Shown here: positions 17,388-25,061 of the stretch, piece by piece
Numbering within the stretch: the first letter of the stretch is position 1
Layout of the letters: each line of letters begins with the position of its first letter
Source: an uncultured Bacteroidota bacterium
GTDB taxonomy: Bacteria > Bacteroidota > Bacteroidia > Chitinophagales > Saprospiraceae
Length of the DNA: 42,375 bases
Assembly: GCA_937872515.1 (NCBI GenBank)
Contig: CALMSX010000085.1
Span: 1-42,375 of the forward strand
Direction of reading: 5' to 3'
Translations under genes and position numbers: made by a program
The notes under the pieces: generated by a model
The model's input: only the letters and a program-made list of their open reading frames with translations
What the model was told of the DNA's origin: nothing
Databases searched by the model: none

Positions 17388-19316
17388 TCAAAATTGAAAC
17401 GGTCCTATTCTTCGAATATCACCCGTGCCATCCACATCATAAGTACAATTAATAATATTTAATGTCTTACCTTTGGGCCAATCAAATATTGCACCTGCAG
17501 TTTTCGCACCTTGTTCGACATACTTTTTCTCATTTAGTATTAAAAAATCAAATATCCATATATTTGTCAATGTTGGTGCTTTTTCAACTACAAAACAAAA
17601 CAATTCATAATAATGCTCGGCCATTAGTAGTGCACAATTTGGTACAATATTATCCAATTTTTGATACCCTAAGTTGATGCCATCTTCTTTATTGCCTAAA
17701 TATATGTCTCTAGTACCATCAATGCGATCATCAAAAGAAAATTTATCTGGCACCTCAAATATTTGTTTTTTGAGATGCTTAATTGCATTATTTCTTGTCT
17801 TTGTCATAAAGAAAGTAGTTATCATTTCGTCACTAATGTTAAAGGAACTATTTATTGCTCTTAATCTTTGTGAAATATCTGTTTTCAGTTGTCGAAAATT
17901 ATTGTCATTATTAATATCTTCAATTTCACATGATTCTGCACATTCATCGCCTGTACTTGATTTTGGACGAAAATCATTGATGAAGGCATCAAGGAATATA
18001 TGGCCTTTATATTTACTTATAGCATTTAATTCATTTAACAGTTCAAAAGCCCTTTCAAAAGGAATATTTCTCCTATGATCATCCAATTTAATTAGTTCAA
18101 CATAGGCAGTTTCAATTATTAATCCAGTCTGTCCAAGAATTGAGTTTTGACGCAATAAATTTGAAGCTTGAAGGATTGTTTCTGAAACATCAGCCTTGTC
18201 GAAATCGGCTAAAAAGTCGTCAATTGATTTGGCTTCCAATGTCCAAATCTCATCAAAAAAGTCTTTTCTTTTATTAAGAGTTTCAATATCTAATTCAATT
18301 ATTACATCTCCAGGAGCAGCATCAGAAAATGGTGATTTGAGCGAAGTTTCTACTATTGCAAATTCGTCTTTTTCTCCAGTAAATAAGGCAAAATCATTGT
18401 AATTATTAAAATCTAATTTATGGTCCCATTGATTTACCCCTAAAACTTTAGTTTGGAATGTTCCCATTAAGTTCCCACTAATAATTGATTTCTCTTTTTC
18501 GTTAATTAATCTCAGCACATTTAATGTGTTGGTTGTAACTCCTCCAATTGTTGGTATTACTACTATCCTGCGAAAATTCGTACACTGTCTGCGTTTATAC
18601 ATTCTTGCAGTAGTCTCAATAATATCTTTAGAATAGTTAGTAATTTGGGATGAAATCTTATCTCTATCTGTGAATACCTCCTCCCATCTAGAAAAGGCAA
18701 GGTCGAATGCTCTAAATTCTAAAAATGATTCATATCCGAACATATACAATAATAAATCAAAAGATCGAGTATATGCTATTTGTGAATGATTTTTAATCTC
18801 TGGTTCTAATTTGAGATAAAATCTTTCAAAATAGTTGTTTTTAACATTATAACGATTATATTCTTTGATATAGGCCTCGATTTGTTTAACACAATCACGC
18901 ATTGAAAAATCTAATTCTCTATTTTTACTATCATATGATAAATAGGTTACACCTGAAACATCGGTTGGAATACGAAAATTTTTGACATTTTTGTCAACAA
19001 TTATAAAACAATTTTTGGAACCAATTATTGAGACAAATATACCGTATTCTAAGATCACATTATCTCTTGTTATAACCATTTCCTTTTCATTGATAATTAT
19101 TTCATCATCATCATTAAAAATAAATACTGCTATATCATAGTTATTTGCGATACGTAATAATTCATTAAGAGTATATTCGCCATTTCGAAATACTCCTCTA
19201 TGAAACCAGCAACGAGTGTCAGCACAATTATTTAGTTCTGTTGCTATATGGTCAGCTGCATCTTTAGCCTTAGGTGTAGAGGAAGAAGCAATAAATATTT
19301 TTGGAATAGATTTCAT
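17388..19316 (-). CDS. TIR-like (CAP12/Pycsar-effector type) protein with unknown C-terminus
   Basis: Residues 1-130 of this 642-residue protein look like the TIR-like nucleotide-binding domain of Pfam CAP12/Pycsar effectors. There is a beta strand IFIASSS, an alternation of strands and helices (DIAVFIFNDDDE), and the conserved TRDNVILEYGIFVSIIG with E90 at the position typical of the NADase glutamate. Such domains degrade NAD+ when triggered. Residues from about 150 to 642 match nothing I recognise. They contain a possible alpha/beta segment (RRIVVIPTIGGVTTNTLNVL) and an acidic, helical middle. There are no membrane segments. It is the first gene of a pair with the cysteine desulfurase, whose start lies 2 bases downstream. 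Probably a sensor-effector, but the trigger is unknown. Confidence 0.75.
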   Translation of the reverse strand: MKSIPKIFIASSSTPKAKDAADHIATELNNCADTRCWFHRGVFRNGEYTLNELLRIANNYDIAVFIFNDDDEIIINEKEMVITRDNVILEYGIFVSIIGSKNCFIIVDKNVKNFRIPTDVSGVTYLSYDSKNRELDFSMRDCVKQIEAYIKEYNRYNVKNNYFERFYLKLEPEIKNHSQIAYTRSFDLLLYMFGYESFLEFRAFDLAFSRWEEVFTDRDKISSQITNYSKDIIETTARMYKRRQCTNFRRIVVIPTIGGVTTNTLNVLRLINEKEKSIISGNLMGTFQTKVLGVNQWDHKLDFNNYNDFALFTGEKDEFAIVETSLKSPFSDAAPGDVIIELDIETLNKRKDFFDEIWTLEAKSIDDFLADFDKADVSETILQASNLLRQNSILGQTGLIIETAYVELIKLDDHRRNIPFERAFELLNELNAISKYKGHIFLDAFINDFRPKSSTGDECAESCEIEDINNDNNFRQLKTDISQRLRAINSSFNISDEMITTFFMTKTRNNAIKHLKKQIFEVPDKFSFDDRIDGTRDIYLGNKEDGINLGYQKLDNIVPNCALLMAEHYYELFCFVVEKAPTLTNIWIFDFLILNEKKYVEQGAKTAGAIFDWPKGKTLNIINCTYDVDGTGDIRRIGPFQF

Positions 19317-19905
19317 ATTGTTGAATTATCGTTATAACATTCAGAAATTGTATAGTTAAATTTGAATAAATAATATATAAATACATTTTGTTTAAATTAA
19401 GGACTTTATGGTCCTAATAATTGATGAACCTTAAAAAACCTCATCAGTAACATCAATTTATGTTGCATACATCTTACTGATTCACATCTGTAAATCTTTT
19501 TTCATGATTAATAATCACAGTTTTAAAAACTTTAAAAGTTTGGTATATTAAAGATATTTTTGAGCCATATTTTATGGATAAAGGATCGGCAATATTTTAT
19601 TGCAAAAACATTTATCAATCTCAAAGTTAAACCAAAAAAAGTAGATTGTATATTCATTTAGTAAAAAAGATAAACTACAATTTTGATTCAGAACAAAATT
19701 TTGTTTAAACAGTTTATTTTGCTCCTGTGCAAAATAATATTTGCAATGTCCATGTTTTTTTGAAGTTATTGGTTTTCATCCTAATTCACAGTCAACCTCC
19801 ATATTCTGTATTCAAATATGAACATAGTGCCGCGGTTCGAGTTCCCTCACCGCTCTTTGCTTTAAGTCCAACCCCTCCAAATATTTTCAACATTTTGAGC
19901 ATTTA

Positions 19906-19960
19906 GTCCCGCTCCGTAGGGCGGGACGTGAACATTTAGCCTCTCATCGCAGATGAGGGG
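19906..19960. repeat. Twin intergenic hairpins with AACATTT repeats
   Basis: Hairpin 1 has perfect arms GTCCCGC (19906-19912) and GCGGGAC (19921-19927). Hairpin 2 has arms CCTCTCATC (19940-19948) and GATGAGGGG (19952-19960), with one G-T wobble and a GCA loop. The words AACATTT or GCATTTAG precede, separate and follow them (19889, 19899, 19931 and 19965), so the layout is word-hairpin-word-hairpin-word. This resembles the REP-like hairpin repeats that are common between Bacteroidota genes. Confidence 0.7.
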
Positions 19961-19985
19961 CGTTAACATTTGAAGGTGAATTCCC

Positions 19986-19993
19986 TATCTTTA
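19986..19993 (+). promoter_or_regulatory. Possible -7 element for the GH32 gene
   Basis: TATCTTTA matches seven of the eight positions expected for TAnnTTTG and lies 27 bases before the chosen ATG at 20021. It is a weak prediction. Confidence 0.3.
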
Positions 19994-20020
19994 CCCCTCA
20001 TTCACCAATATTCAGTGACC

Positions 20021-21505
20021 ATGCCCACGAAATACCTCTTTTTCATTCTTAGCATAAGCTACCTCTTCGCGTGCAAACAAGAAACCACTTCTCCATTGCC
20101 TGTAGCTGAAAAATGGCGACCTACCTACCACTTTACCCCCGACTCCATGTGGATGAACGACCCCAACGGCCTGGTGTACGCAGATGGTATCTACCACCTG
20201 TTTTATCAGTTTTATCCCGATTCCAATGTATGGGGGCCTATGCACTGGGGGCATGCTACCAGTAAGGATCTGGTGAGCTGGGAGCACCAGCCCATTGCCT
20301 TATATCCGGATTCATTGGGTTATATTTTTTCGGGATCTGCGGTGGTGGATACGGGTAATACGGCGGGCTTTGGAAAGAATGCCATTGTGGCCATGTATAC
20401 CCACCACAATGATAAGATGGAGAAGGATGGGAGCAATGTGTTTCAATACCAGTCTTTGGCCTATAGCATGGATGGGGGTAAGACCTTTACTAAGTATGCG
20501 GGCAATCCGGTAGTGAAAAATCCGGGTATTCGCGACTTTAGGGATCCCAAGGTATCGTGGTATGCGCCGGGCAAACACTGGGTAATGGTGTTGGCGGCGT
20601 ATGACAGGGCTAAATTTTATACCTCAGTCGATCTGAAAAACTGGACCGAAGGTGGGGAGTTTGGCCTGCCGGGTGATGATAGACTTTGGGAGTGCCCCGA
20701 CCTGGTGCGACTCAAGGTAGAGGGCACGGAGGAATACAAGTGGGTGCTCATCACCAGCATTCAAAAGAAGGCACCCAATGGAGGCACCGGCACCTCTTAT
20801 TTTGTGGGTGACTTTGATGGCAAGACCTTTAAAGGGGATATCAAAAATCAAAAGTGGGCCGATTACGGCACCGACAACTATGCCATGGTGACCTGGGGAA
20901 ATACACCCGGCACCCGAACCCTCGCCCTTGGCTGGATGAGCAACTGGCTCTACGCCCAAAATGTACCCACCACCCGCTGGCGCAGCACCATGTCCGTACC
21001 CAGAGAATTGTCACTGGTAAAAGAAGGGAATGACTATACCATGATATCAAAACCCGCTGCTGAATTAAAAGCGTTGGAAAAAAGTAAGATAGAAAGTAAA
21101 GACCCTCAGGGTAAAGTGGTAGAAGATGCTAATCTCTCACACAGCAAAATAGTGGCTTCTTTTACCCCTGCACAGGAAGATGTAGTTTTTAGCCTGTCCA
21201 ATACCAAAGGAGAACACCTCGACTTTGGCTATGAAGCCAAGACCCACCGCTGGTTCATTGACCGCAGCCACGCCGGCCTAAGCGATTTTTATCAAGGCTT
21301 TGCCGCTCGCCATTATGGTCCGGAAATGCCACCATCCGCACCCCAAAATTTTGAAGCCTACATCGATGCCACTTCCATTGAACTGTTCATCAACGGCGGT
21401 AAGGTCGTAATGACTGACATCTTTTTTCCGATGGAGGCTTATACCCGCCTAGAGCGGATGGGAGGCGGAGAAATGCCTGTGGAGGTGATAGGCTTAGGTC
21501 GATAA
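20021..21505 (+). CDS. GH32 family lipoprotein (levanase/invertase type)
   Basis: This 494-residue glycoside hydrolase of family 32 would cleave beta-fructosidic bonds in sucrose, inulin or levan. The catalytic residues are visible: nucleophile D47 in WMNDPNG, transition-state stabiliser D175 in FRDPKV and acid/base E224 in WECPD. The five-blade propeller is followed by the C-terminal beta-sandwich (from about 370). The N-terminus MPTKYLFFILSISYLFAC is a lipoprotein signal with the lipid-attachment cysteine C18, so it sits in a membrane, probably facing the periplasm or outside. The open frame extends 17 codons upstream, but the signal peptide fixes the start at 20021. No SusC/SusD pair is adjacent. 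Confidence 0.94.
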   Translation: MPTKYLFFILSISYLFACKQETTSPLPVAEKWRPTYHFTPDSMWMNDPNGLVYADGIYHLFYQFYPDSNVWGPMHWGHATSKDLVSWEHQPIALYPDSLGYIFSGSAVVDTGNTAGFGKNAIVAMYTHHNDKMEKDGSNVFQYQSLAYSMDGGKTFTKYAGNPVVKNPGIRDFRDPKVSWYAPGKHWVMVLAAYDRAKFYTSVDLKNWTEGGEFGLPGDDRLWECPDLVRLKVEGTEEYKWVLITSIQKKAPNGGTGTSYFVGDFDGKTFKGDIKNQKWADYGTDNYAMVTWGNTPGTRTLALGWMSNWLYAQNVPTTRWRSTMSVPRELSLVKEGNDYTMISKPAAELKALEKSKIESKDPQGKVVEDANLSHSKIVASFTPAQEDVVFSLSNTKGEHLDFGYEAKTHRWFIDRSHAGLSDFYQGFAARHYGPEMPPSAPQNFEAYIDATSIELFINGGKVVMTDIFFPMEAYTRLERMGGGEMPVEVIGLGR

Positions 21506-21549
21506 AAATAGGATTAGAAAAATGTAAACTTGCAGCAGGATTATTCACT

Positions 21550-21567
21550 AAAAAGTGTCAACTTTTT
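21550..21567 (+). terminator. Rho-independent terminator-like hairpin after GH32
   Basis: AAAAAGT and ACTTTTT form a 7-bp stem with loop GTCA and run on into further T residues, 45 bases after the GH32 stop codon. The stem is A+T-rich, so efficiency is uncertain. Confidence 0.45.
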
Positions 21568-21581
21568 TTAGGACGTGACAC

Positions 21582-21641
21582 CCGTTGCCGGATGCTCCGT
21601 TGCCGGTTGCTCCGTTGCCGGTTGCTCCGTTGTCGGTTTAC
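21582..21641. repeat. 15-bp tandem repeat, four copies
   Basis: The unit CCGTTGCCGGTTGCT is present in four consecutive copies starting at 21582, 21597, 21612 and 21627. The first has A for T in GGATGCT and the last is degenerate (CCGTTGTCGGTTTAC). The array lies between the GH32 terminator and the GIY-YIG-like gene. Confidence 0.85.
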
Positions 21642-21687
21642 CCACCCCTTCCCAACGGCACAAAATTTGCAGAGGTAATACACAACC

Positions 21688-22026
21688 ATGTACACCCTCT
21701 ACGTCATAGAACTCCGCAAAAAAGTCTTTACCGAAAACCGCAAGTTTCGCGAGGCCAACCCCCAATTCAATGGCGTACTGGAATGCCTCTATGTGGGTAT
21801 GACAAGCAAGACCCCTTACGAACGGTTCGACGAACACATCAACGGCACCCTCAGTAAAAAAGGCTACGATCTTTCGGCAGATATTGTGAAAAAGTATGGG
21901 GTGTACCTCAGGCCCAGCTTATACGAGCACCTGCCTAAGTACCGAAGCAGAGCCGCCGCCCTGGCAGCTGAAAAGGCCCTGGCCCTTGACCTTCGCAGGC
22001 AGCGGTATGCGGTTTGGTTCAATTGA
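21688..22026 (+). CDS. Small GIY-YIG-like nuclease-fold protein
   Basis: This 112-residue protein has the opening pattern of a GIY-YIG domain: LYVIEL near the N-terminus, then CLYVGMTSKTPYERFDEH, in which the YVG and following arginine occupy the usual places of the YIG and catalytic arginine. A glutamate near the C-terminus (AAEKALALDL) could be the metal ligand. The linker between the two motifs (about residues 10-30) is longer than in the smallest members. It is a stand-alone gene of unknown role; members range from DNA repair to homing nucleases. Only the fold assignment is supported. Confidence 0.65.
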   Translation: MYTLYVIELRKKVFTENRKFREANPQFNGVLECLYVGMTSKTPYERFDEHINGTLSKKGYDLSADIVKKYGVYLRPSLYEHLPKYRSRAAALAAEKALALDLRRQRYAVWFN

Positions 22027-22149
22027 TTATTCTTACCTCTATCGGTATCCTTACTTTATCTCATTGACTAAGATCATAGCCCTCTATGATACAGGCGTTT
22101 GTTGCCCCGACTTAATAGCAGTAATTATGTAGCTAATAAAATTAAGCGT

Positions 22150-24915
22150 ATGAGCAAAATAGTGAAGTCCAAAAAACCACCGAAGTATGTTTACTTTTTT
22201 GGAGGAGGAAAGGCGGATGGCAATGAATCCATGAAAAATTTATTAGGGGGTAAAGGCGCCAACCTGGCTGAAATGGCAGGGCACCCCAACCTCAAACTGC
22301 CCGTTCCGCCGGGCTTTACGGTGACCACTGAGGTCTGTACCTATTACTACCAAAACAAACACAAATACCCTGTAACCCTCGAAGCAGAGGTAAAGGCGGC
22401 CATCGGCAAGATGGAGCGCATCATGGGTAGAAAGTACGGGGCTACCAAAAATCCATTGCTGGTATCCATCCGCAGTGGTGCCCGCAAATCCATGCCGGGC
22501 ATGATGGAAACCGTGCTCAACGTAGGTCTCAATGAAAACAACATCCAGGGTCTGATCGATGCATCTGGAGGCAACGAAAGGTTTGCTTACGATGCATATC
22601 GTCGACTCATTATGATGTATGCCGATGTGGTCATGGAAAAAGCCGCCGGCATCGAACCCAAAAATGGCAAAGGAATCCGCAAGCTGCTCGATGAAAAACT
22701 CGAACAACTCCGCACCTCCAAGGGTTACGCCAGCGATGACCAAATCCCGGCAGCCGACCTTAAAAAACTGGTAGCTGATTTTAAAGCCACCATCAAAAAG
22801 ACCCTGGGCAAGGCCTTCCCCGAAGATCCAATGGAACAAATGTGGGGCAGCGTAGGAGCCGTATTTTCCAGCTGGAACGGAAAGCGTGCAGTTGAATACA
22901 GAAAGATTGAAAGAATACCTGACGAGTGGGGAACCGCCGTCAACGTTCAAGCCATGGTCTTTGGCAACATGGGCGACGACAGTGCCACAGGGGTAGCCTT
23001 TACCCGAAATCCGGGCAATGGTGAAAATAAATTCTACGGCGAATTTTTGGTCAACGCTCAGGGCGAAGACGTAGTCGCAGGGATCCGTACCCCGGCGCCT
23101 ATCAATGCTTATTCTACCAATGATCAGAGCAAACACCTGCCTTCTATGCAGGAAGTGATGCCCAAGCTGTACAAAGAACTCGACACCTTCCAAAAAAGAT
23201 TGGAAACGCATTACAAAGACATGCAGGACCTTGAATTTACGGTAGAGAAGGGCAAGTTGTTTATGCTGCAATGCAGGGTGGGCAAACGCAATGGAGTGGC
23301 TGCTGTAAGGATGGCTACCGAAATGTTTGCGTCCAAACTCATTGATGCACCCACCGCCATCAAAAGGGTATCCCCCAATCAATTGGTGGAACTATTGCTA
23401 CCTATGATCGATCCGGAAGCCGAACTGGCCTCCAAACCCATGGCCAAGGGTCTTCCCGCTGGTCCGGGTGGCGCCATAGGCAGAGCGGTATTTTCTTCAG
23501 ATGATGCCGTAGCCTGGGCCCTCAAAGGGGAAAAAGTAATCCTGGTTAGGGAAGACACTTCACCAGAAGACGTAGATGGTATGCACAAATCACAGGCCAT
23601 CCTCACCACCAAAGGAGGTATGACTTCTCACGCTGCACTCGTTGCCCGCGGTTGGGGTAAGTGTTGTATCGTGGGCTGCAGCGACATTGAAATCCACCAC
23701 GAGTCCAAATCATTTAAAACCAAAGATGGCAGGTTTATCCATGAAGGTGACTGGATCACTCTTAATGGCACAAAAGGCCTCGTGTACGAAGGTCAACTGC
23801 CGCTGATCGCCACCGACCTCAACAGCAATAAGTCGTACAAAGACCTCATGAAGCTGGTAGACAAAACTAAGGTCCTCGGTGTGCGCACCAATGCCGATAC
23901 ACCTAAGGATGCAGCCCAAGCCCTGGCCTTCGGTGCAGAAGGTATTGGCCTCTTCAGAACAGAACACATGTTTTATGGAGAAGGCAGCGATAGACCTCTG
24001 TTTTTGTTGCGCAAGATGATCATGAGTAAGACCGAGCCTGAAAGAAGATCGGCCCTGAAAGAATTATTCACCTTCGTCAAAAAGGACATCAAGGATACAC
24101 TCAGTGTGATGAGCGGTCACCCGGTAACCTTCCGATTACTCGACCCACCACTGCACGAGTTTGTGCCTCACGACTCAGAAAAACTACACCAGCTCAGCAA
24201 AGAATTGGGTATTAGCATGAGCATCCTCAAAAGAAGGGTCTTGGCTTTACACGAAAACAACCCGATGCTGGGTCACCGCGGTGTGAGATTGGGCATCAGC
24301 TACCCAGAAATCACCGAGATGCAGGTAAGGGCCATCCTCGAAGCCACCGCAGAGCTGATCAAGGCCGGTAAAAAAGCAATGCCCGAAATCATGATTCCGG
24401 TTACCTGCAGTGCCAATGAACTGGAACACCAAAAAGCCATCGTAGATAGAATCTATGCTGAGGTGTGCACTAAGTTGAAGGTGAAAAAAATTCCTTACCT
24501 CTACGGCACCATGATCGAAATACCAAGGGCTGCCTTAAAAGCCAACCACATGGCCAATGTGGCAGACTTCTTCAGCTTTGGTACCAACGACCTCACCCAG
24601 ATGAGTTTTGGATTCAGTAGAGATGACATCGGCGGCTTCCTACCCAACTACCTCGACCAGAAGATCCTCAAAGACGACCCATTCCAGACCATCGATCAGG
24701 ACGGCGTTGGCGAGTTGATCAAGTTGGGTACAGAAAGAGGTCGCGCCACCAAACCCAAATTAAAAGTGGGCATCTGTGGTGAGCACGGAGGTGATCCTGC
24801 CAGCATCCATTTCTGCCAGAAAATCGGCATGGATTATGTGAGCTGTTCCCCATTCAGGGTACCAATTGCCCGTTTAGCCGCCGCCCAAGCCGCCCTGGAA
24901 CAGGGCTTGGCGTAA
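22150..24915 (+). CDS. ppdK: Pyruvate, phosphate dikinase
   Basis: This 921-residue enzyme interconverts pyruvate + ATP + phosphate and phosphoenolpyruvate + AMP + pyrophosphate. The N-terminal ATP-grasp domain starts with YVYFFGGGKADGNESMKNLLG. The central phosphohistidine domain has H494 in GGMTSHAALVARGWGK. The C-terminal PEP/pyruvate barrel shows GIGLFRTEHMF, the GTNDLTQM loop and catalytic C899 in YVSCSPFRVP. It is slightly longer than the usual 870-890 residues because of inserts in the ATP-grasp part. The frame is open 17 codons upstream; ATG 22150 (MSKIVKSKKPPKYVYFFGGG) best fits the family. In Bacteroidota it serves glycolysis/gluconeogenesis. Confidence 0.97.
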   Translation: MSKIVKSKKPPKYVYFFGGGKADGNESMKNLLGGKGANLAEMAGHPNLKLPVPPGFTVTTEVCTYYYQNKHKYPVTLEAEVKAAIGKMERIMGRKYGATKNPLLVSIRSGARKSMPGMMETVLNVGLNENNIQGLIDASGGNERFAYDAYRRLIMMYADVVMEKAAGIEPKNGKGIRKLLDEKLEQLRTSKGYASDDQIPAADLKKLVADFKATIKKTLGKAFPEDPMEQMWGSVGAVFSSWNGKRAVEYRKIERIPDEWGTAVNVQAMVFGNMGDDSATGVAFTRNPGNGENKFYGEFLVNAQGEDVVAGIRTPAPINAYSTNDQSKHLPSMQEVMPKLYKELDTFQKRLETHYKDMQDLEFTVEKGKLFMLQCRVGKRNGVAAVRMATEMFASKLIDAPTAIKRVSPNQLVELLLPMIDPEAELASKPMAKGLPAGPGGAIGRAVFSSDDAVAWALKGEKVILVREDTSPEDVDGMHKSQAILTTKGGMTSHAALVARGWGKCCIVGCSDIEIHHESKSFKTKDGRFIHEGDWITLNGTKGLVYEGQLPLIATDLNSNKSYKDLMKLVDKTKVLGVRTNADTPKDAAQALAFGAEGIGLFRTEHMFYGEGSDRPLFLLRKMIMSKTEPERRSALKELFTFVKKDIKDTLSVMSGHPVTFRLLDPPLHEFVPHDSEKLHQLSKELGISMSILKRRVLALHENNPMLGHRGVRLGISYPEITEMQVRAILEATAELIKAGKKAMPEIMIPVTCSANELEHQKAIVDRIYAEVCTKLKVKKIPYLYGTMIEIPRAALKANHMANVADFFSFGTNDLTQMSFGFSRDDIGGFLPNYLDQKILKDDPFQTIDQDGVGELIKLGTERGRATKPKLKVGICGEHGGDPASIHFCQKIGMDYVSCSPFRVPIARLAAAQAALEQGLA

Positions 24916-24995
24916 GGGCGGAAAATCTTCTGCCCCCAGCCGCACGGGCGGAAAGCCTTCCGCCCCCGTGGGCAAGGGCGGAAAATTTTCCGCCC
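24916..24995. repeat. Three 20-bp palindromes at 30-bp spacing
   Basis: Immediately after the ppdK stop there are three palindromic units starting at 24916, 24946 and 24976, exactly 30 bases apart. Each reads GGGCGGAAA(N)TTC(C/T)GCCC. The third is a perfect 20-bp palindrome; the first two carry one or two mismatches. They probably form hairpins at the ppdK mRNA end. A longer palindrome follows at once. Confidence 0.85.
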
Positions 24996-24997
24996 TT

Positions 24998-25044
24998 GCA
25001 AATATAAAGGATGCTGTGCATTGCACAGCATCCTTTATATTTGC
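24998..25044. repeat. Perfect 47-bp palindrome
   Basis: Two perfect 23-base arms (24998-25020 and 25022-25044) surround one central base (T25021). The left arm begins GCAAATATAAAGG and ends CTGTGCA. As RNA it would be a long stable hairpin with a minimal loop; as DNA it could extrude as a cruciform. It lies between ppdK and the DUF6265-like gene, 17 bases before the latter's ATG. Confidence 0.92.
25037..25044 (+). promoter_or_regulatory. -7 element inside the 47-bp palindrome
   Basis: TATATTTG is a perfect TAnnTTTG match and lies 17 bases before the ATG at 25062. By symmetry the other arm has the same element facing left (24998-25006), toward ppdK. No TTG is found at the normal -33 distance. 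Confidence 0.4.
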
Positions 25045-25061
25045 CCCTAAACACCGCATCC

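Larger units (their letters stand above)
19317..20020. other. Gene-free divergent intergenic region, 704 bases
   Basis: This region separates the minus-strand TIR operon from the plus-strand GH32 gene. The left 500 bases are extremely A+T-rich. They include a perfect 14-bp palindrome (AACAAAATTTTGTT, 19692-19705) and a hairpin with 9-bp arms (TTATTTTGC and GCAAAATAA, 19714-19737). The right part turns G+C-richer and has two hairpins listed separately. This composition step is a plausible right edge of the island. No att-like repeat, tRNA or open frame is visible. Confidence 0.6.

Noticed and set aside
19317..20020. Retron-type ncRNA or tRNA in the long gap
   Set aside because: No reverse transcriptase gene nearby and no cloverleaf visible; only simple palindromes and hairpins.
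22243..23382. 379-aa open frame on the minus strand
   Set aside because: Antisense to ppdK; His-rich shadow translation without family resemblance.
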